The notes below the pieces were generated by a model. That model ran no database searches. It saw only the letters and a program-made list of their open reading frames with translations, and was not told the DNA's origin. The position numbers and the translations under genes were made by a program. Positions 4,390 through 5,491 of a stretch of 5,491 nucleotides of DNA are shown here, one piece after another; position 1 is the stretch's first letter; each line of letters opens with the position of its first letter. This DNA is from Actinomycetota bacterium (GTDB taxonomy: Bacteria > Actinomycetota > Thermoleophilia > Gaiellales > Gaiellaceae): positions 1 to 5,491 of the forward strand of contig VAXA01000018.1 of assembly GCA_005883365.1 (NCBI GenBank), written 5' to 3'.

Positions 4390-5172
4390 GTGGCCGAGAC
4401 GGAGTCGCCCACACTCGACCAGGTGCTCGCCTTCTGCGCCGACGAGCCGGTCGAGCGCGTCTTCCTCGAGGACATGGCGCGGCGCGGGCTCGGGCGCTTC
4501 TCGGCCGTCGCCGGATGCGAGGGTCGGCTCGAGGCGCTTTGCCACGTCGGTGCCAACATCGTCCCTTCGGGCCGTGCTTGTGCCGCGTTCGCCGACGCGG
4601 CGGCGCGCAGCGGCGCGCGCATGGTTATCGGCGAGGAGCGCGCCGTGGGCGAGCTGTGGGAGGCGGCGCGGCGGCAGATGCCGCGGCCGCGCGACGATCG
4701 TCCCGGACAGCCGGTGTACGCATTGCGCGAGCCGCCTGAAGCGGGGGAGACGGGGCTCCGCCCGGCGCGCCTGCTCGACCTCGACATGCTGGTGCCCGCC
4801 TGCGCGGAGGCCCACCGCGAGGAGATCGGGGTCGATCCCCTCCGGCGCGACGCCGAGGGCTTCCGCTGGCGCACCCGCCAGCAGATCGAGGAGGGGCGTT
4901 CGTGGCTCTGGCTCGAGGAAGGCGTGATCCGGTTCAAGGCCGAGGCGTCCGCGTGGACGCCGTCGGCGGTGCAGCTCCAGCAGGTCTGGGTCGATCCGCG
5001 GGCACGGCGGCGCGGCTACGCGCGCCGGGCGCTCGCCGATCTCTGCAGGCTGCTGCTCGAGCAGGTCCCGGCCGTCTGCCTGTTCGTGCGGCCGGAGAAC
5101 AAGCCGGCGCTCGGCCTCTACGACTCGATCGGGATGACCCGCGAGCTGACGTATCGCTCGCTTGTTTTTTAG
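4390..5172 (+). CDS. DUF4081-GNAT family N-acetyltransferase
   Basis: The 260-residue product has two parts. Residues about 1-110 match the N-terminal domain style of actinobacterial DUF4081-GNAT proteins (V-F-L-E-D-M near 24-29, V-G-A-N-I-V-P-S-G near 53-61, G-E-E-R-A-V-G-E-L-W at 81-90). Residues about 122-260 are a GNAT domain. The acetyl-CoA motif is Q-V-W-V-D-P-R-A-R-R-R-G-Y-A at 198-211, in which R-R-x-G-x-A binds the pyrophosphate. Motif B follows as L-F-V-R-P-E-N-K-P-A-L-G-L-Y-D-S-I-G-M at 231-249. It should transfer an acetyl group from acetyl-CoA to an amine; the acceptor is unknown. GTG at 4390 is the only reasonable start: residues before it in the same frame are low-complexity antisense to the phosphorylase. 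No good Shine-Dalgarno is visible. The last codons carry a likely intrinsic terminator. Confidence 0.88.
   Translation: MAETESPTLDQVLAFCADEPVERVFLEDMARRGLGRFSAVAGCEGRLEALCHVGANIVPSGRACAAFADAAARSGARMVIGEERAVGELWEAARRQMPRPRDDRPGQPVYALREPPEAGETGLRPARLLDLDMLVPACAEAHREEIGVDPLRRDAEGFRWRTRQQIEEGRSWLWLEEGVIRFKAEASAWTPSAVQLQQVWVDPRARRRGYARRALADLCRLLLEQVPAVCLFVRPENKPALGLYDSIGMTRELTYRSLVF
5141..5170 (+). terminator. Intrinsic terminator inside the 3' end of the acetyltransferase gene
   Basis: GCGAGC (5141-5146) pairs with GCTCGC (5156-5161) around a nine-base loop and is followed directly by TTGTTTTTT (5162-5170). The T-run encodes the final Leu-Val-Phe and the T of the stop codon. A GC-rich stem followed by a U-run is the classical Rho-independent form, and a T6 run stands out in this GC-rich DNA. 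The stem is only six pairs, so strength is uncertain. Confidence 0.6.
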
Positions 5173-5180
5173 CGCTCGCC

Positions 5181-5244
5181 CGCTTCGCTGGCGCAGGCTC
5201 GCTTCGCTCGCGTGCGCAAGCGCTGTGCTTTCCGCTCGCGCAAG
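5181..5244. repeat. Short degenerate direct repeats in the acetyltransferase-tilS gap
   Basis: CGCTTCGCT occurs at 5181-5189 and 5200-5208. CGCTCGCG occurs at 5205-5212 and 5233-5240. GCGCAAG occurs at 5214-5220 and 5238-5244. Together they form a low-complexity, non-coding patch of nested imperfect repeats. It may be an intergenic repeat family of this genome or simply biased sequence; I see no reading frame that resembles a protein. Confidence 0.45.
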
Positions 5245-5274
5245 TGCCGCGCCCGCACATGTCGGTCGCGGCAC
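5244..5274. repeat. Inverted repeat (8-bp stem, 15-base loop) upstream of tilS
   Basis: GTGCCGCG (5244-5251) is perfectly complementary to CGCGGCAC (5267-5274). Neither strand has a U-run after the stem, so it is not a standard terminator. It ends 24 bases before the tilS start, overlapping where a promoter would sit, so an operator or mRNA structure is possible. Confidence 0.5.
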
Positions 5275-5286
5275 GAGAAAAGGCGG

Positions 5287-5292
5287 CACAAT
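5287..5292 (+). promoter_or_regulatory. Possible -10 hexamer of tilS (leaderless)
   Basis: CACAAT ends six bases before the tilS ATG at 5299, the spacing expected if transcription begins at the start codon. Four of six bases match TATAAT. No convincing -35 is seen at 5264-5269. Confidence 0.35.
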
Positions 5293-5298
5293 CGGCGG

Positions 5299-5491
5299 AT
5301 GGAAGAGCTGCGCGAGCGCGTCGAGCGCTTCGTCCGCGAGCACGAGCTGATCCCGCCCGGCGGCGAGGTCACTTGCCTCGTTTCGGGCGGCGCGGACTCG
5401 ACCTGCCTCTGGCACCTGCTCGGCTCGCTCGGCTATCGCGTCTCCGCCCTGCACGTGAACCACAAGCTCCGCGGCGCCGACTCCGACGAGG
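5299..5491 (+). CDS. tilS: tRNA(Ile)-lysidine synthetase TilS (N-terminus only, runs off window)
   Basis: The first 64 residues are present and the gene continues past the window. TilS uses ATP to join lysine to cytidine-34 of tRNA-Ile(CAU), producing lysidine, so that the tRNA reads AUA and accepts isoleucine. The PP-loop ATPase motif is V-S-G-G-A-D-S at 28-34, and the TilS-specific H-V-N-H-K-L-R-G-A-D-S-D-E block is at 52-64, which separates it from other PP-loop proteins. A short N-terminal helix (M-E-E-L-R-E-R-V-E-R-F-V) precedes them. ATG at 5299 fits; AGGCGG about a dozen bases upstream is too far to be a good Shine-Dalgarno. In many bacteria tilS is followed by hpt and ftsH, which would lie outside this window. 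The terminator before it suggests it begins its own transcription unit. Confidence 0.93.
   Translation, partial: MEELRERVERFVREHELIPPGGEVTCLVSGGADSTCLWHLLGSLGYRVSALHVNHKLRGADSDE

Noticed and set aside
5244..5274. Inverted repeat as a Rho-independent terminator
   Set aside because: There is no U-run after the stem on either strand; the hairpin at 5141-5170 is the better terminator.
4384..5463. Long open minus-strand frame antisense to the acetyltransferase, continuous with the phosphorylase (594 codons in total)
   Set aside because: The upstream part is Arg/Ala/Pro/His-rich with no family motif and lies antisense to a well-supported GNAT gene. It is open because stop codons are rare in GC-rich DNA, so a giant fusion was not called.

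Overview
The window is GC-rich bacterial DNA with almost no intergenic space. Gene content and protein style (two acyl-CoA dehydrogenases, a DUF4081-GNAT acetyltransferase, a lipid kinase next to a PAP2 phosphatase, tilS at the edge, Arg/Ala-rich proteins, few Shine-Dalgarno sites) suggest a high-GC actinobacterium, possibly of the Thermoleophilia type. That placement is an inference from style, not from a marker gene. No mobile element, CRISPR array, tRNA or rRNA was seen.

Layout. (1) Positions 1-1829 are a fatty-acid/acyl-CoA block: the start of a glutaryl-CoA-dehydrogenase-like gene on the minus strand, a divergent control region with a clean 16-bp palindrome (198-213), a complete medium-chain-type acyl-CoA dehydrogenase on the plus strand, and a convergent hot-dog acyl-CoA thioesterase. 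The last two genes share the four bases CTAG as their two stop codons. (2) Positions 1880-2167 encode a small coiled-coil protein with a basic Ala/Lys tail, whose 3' end overlaps the next minus-strand gene by 54 nt. (3) Positions 2114-about 4380 are a tight minus-strand series read in the order DeoD-type nucleoside phosphorylase, diacylglycerol/lipid kinase, PAP2 phosphatase. (4) Position 4390 onward is on the plus strand: a DUF4081-GNAT acetyltransferase that appears to carry an intrinsic terminator in its last codons, a 126-nt repeat-rich gap, and the N-terminus of tilS running off the window.

How they may work together. The dehydrogenase pair and the thioesterase point to beta-oxidation or acyl-CoA turnover, probably under a TetR-like repressor bound between the divergent dehydrogenases. 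The lipid kinase and PAP2 phosphatase would add and remove phosphate on membrane lipids. The phosphorylase serves nucleoside salvage, and tilS modifies tRNA-Ile.

The most unusual aspect is the minus-strand series. The conserved reading frames of all three genes extend upstream of any ATG/GTG/TTG. Both internal junctions are +1 register changes directly at the upstream stop codon, and the phosphorylase start nearly abuts the divergent acetyltransferase start. Rare start codons, recoding or sequence errors could each explain this. I see no clear evidence for a wholly new multi-gene system here.
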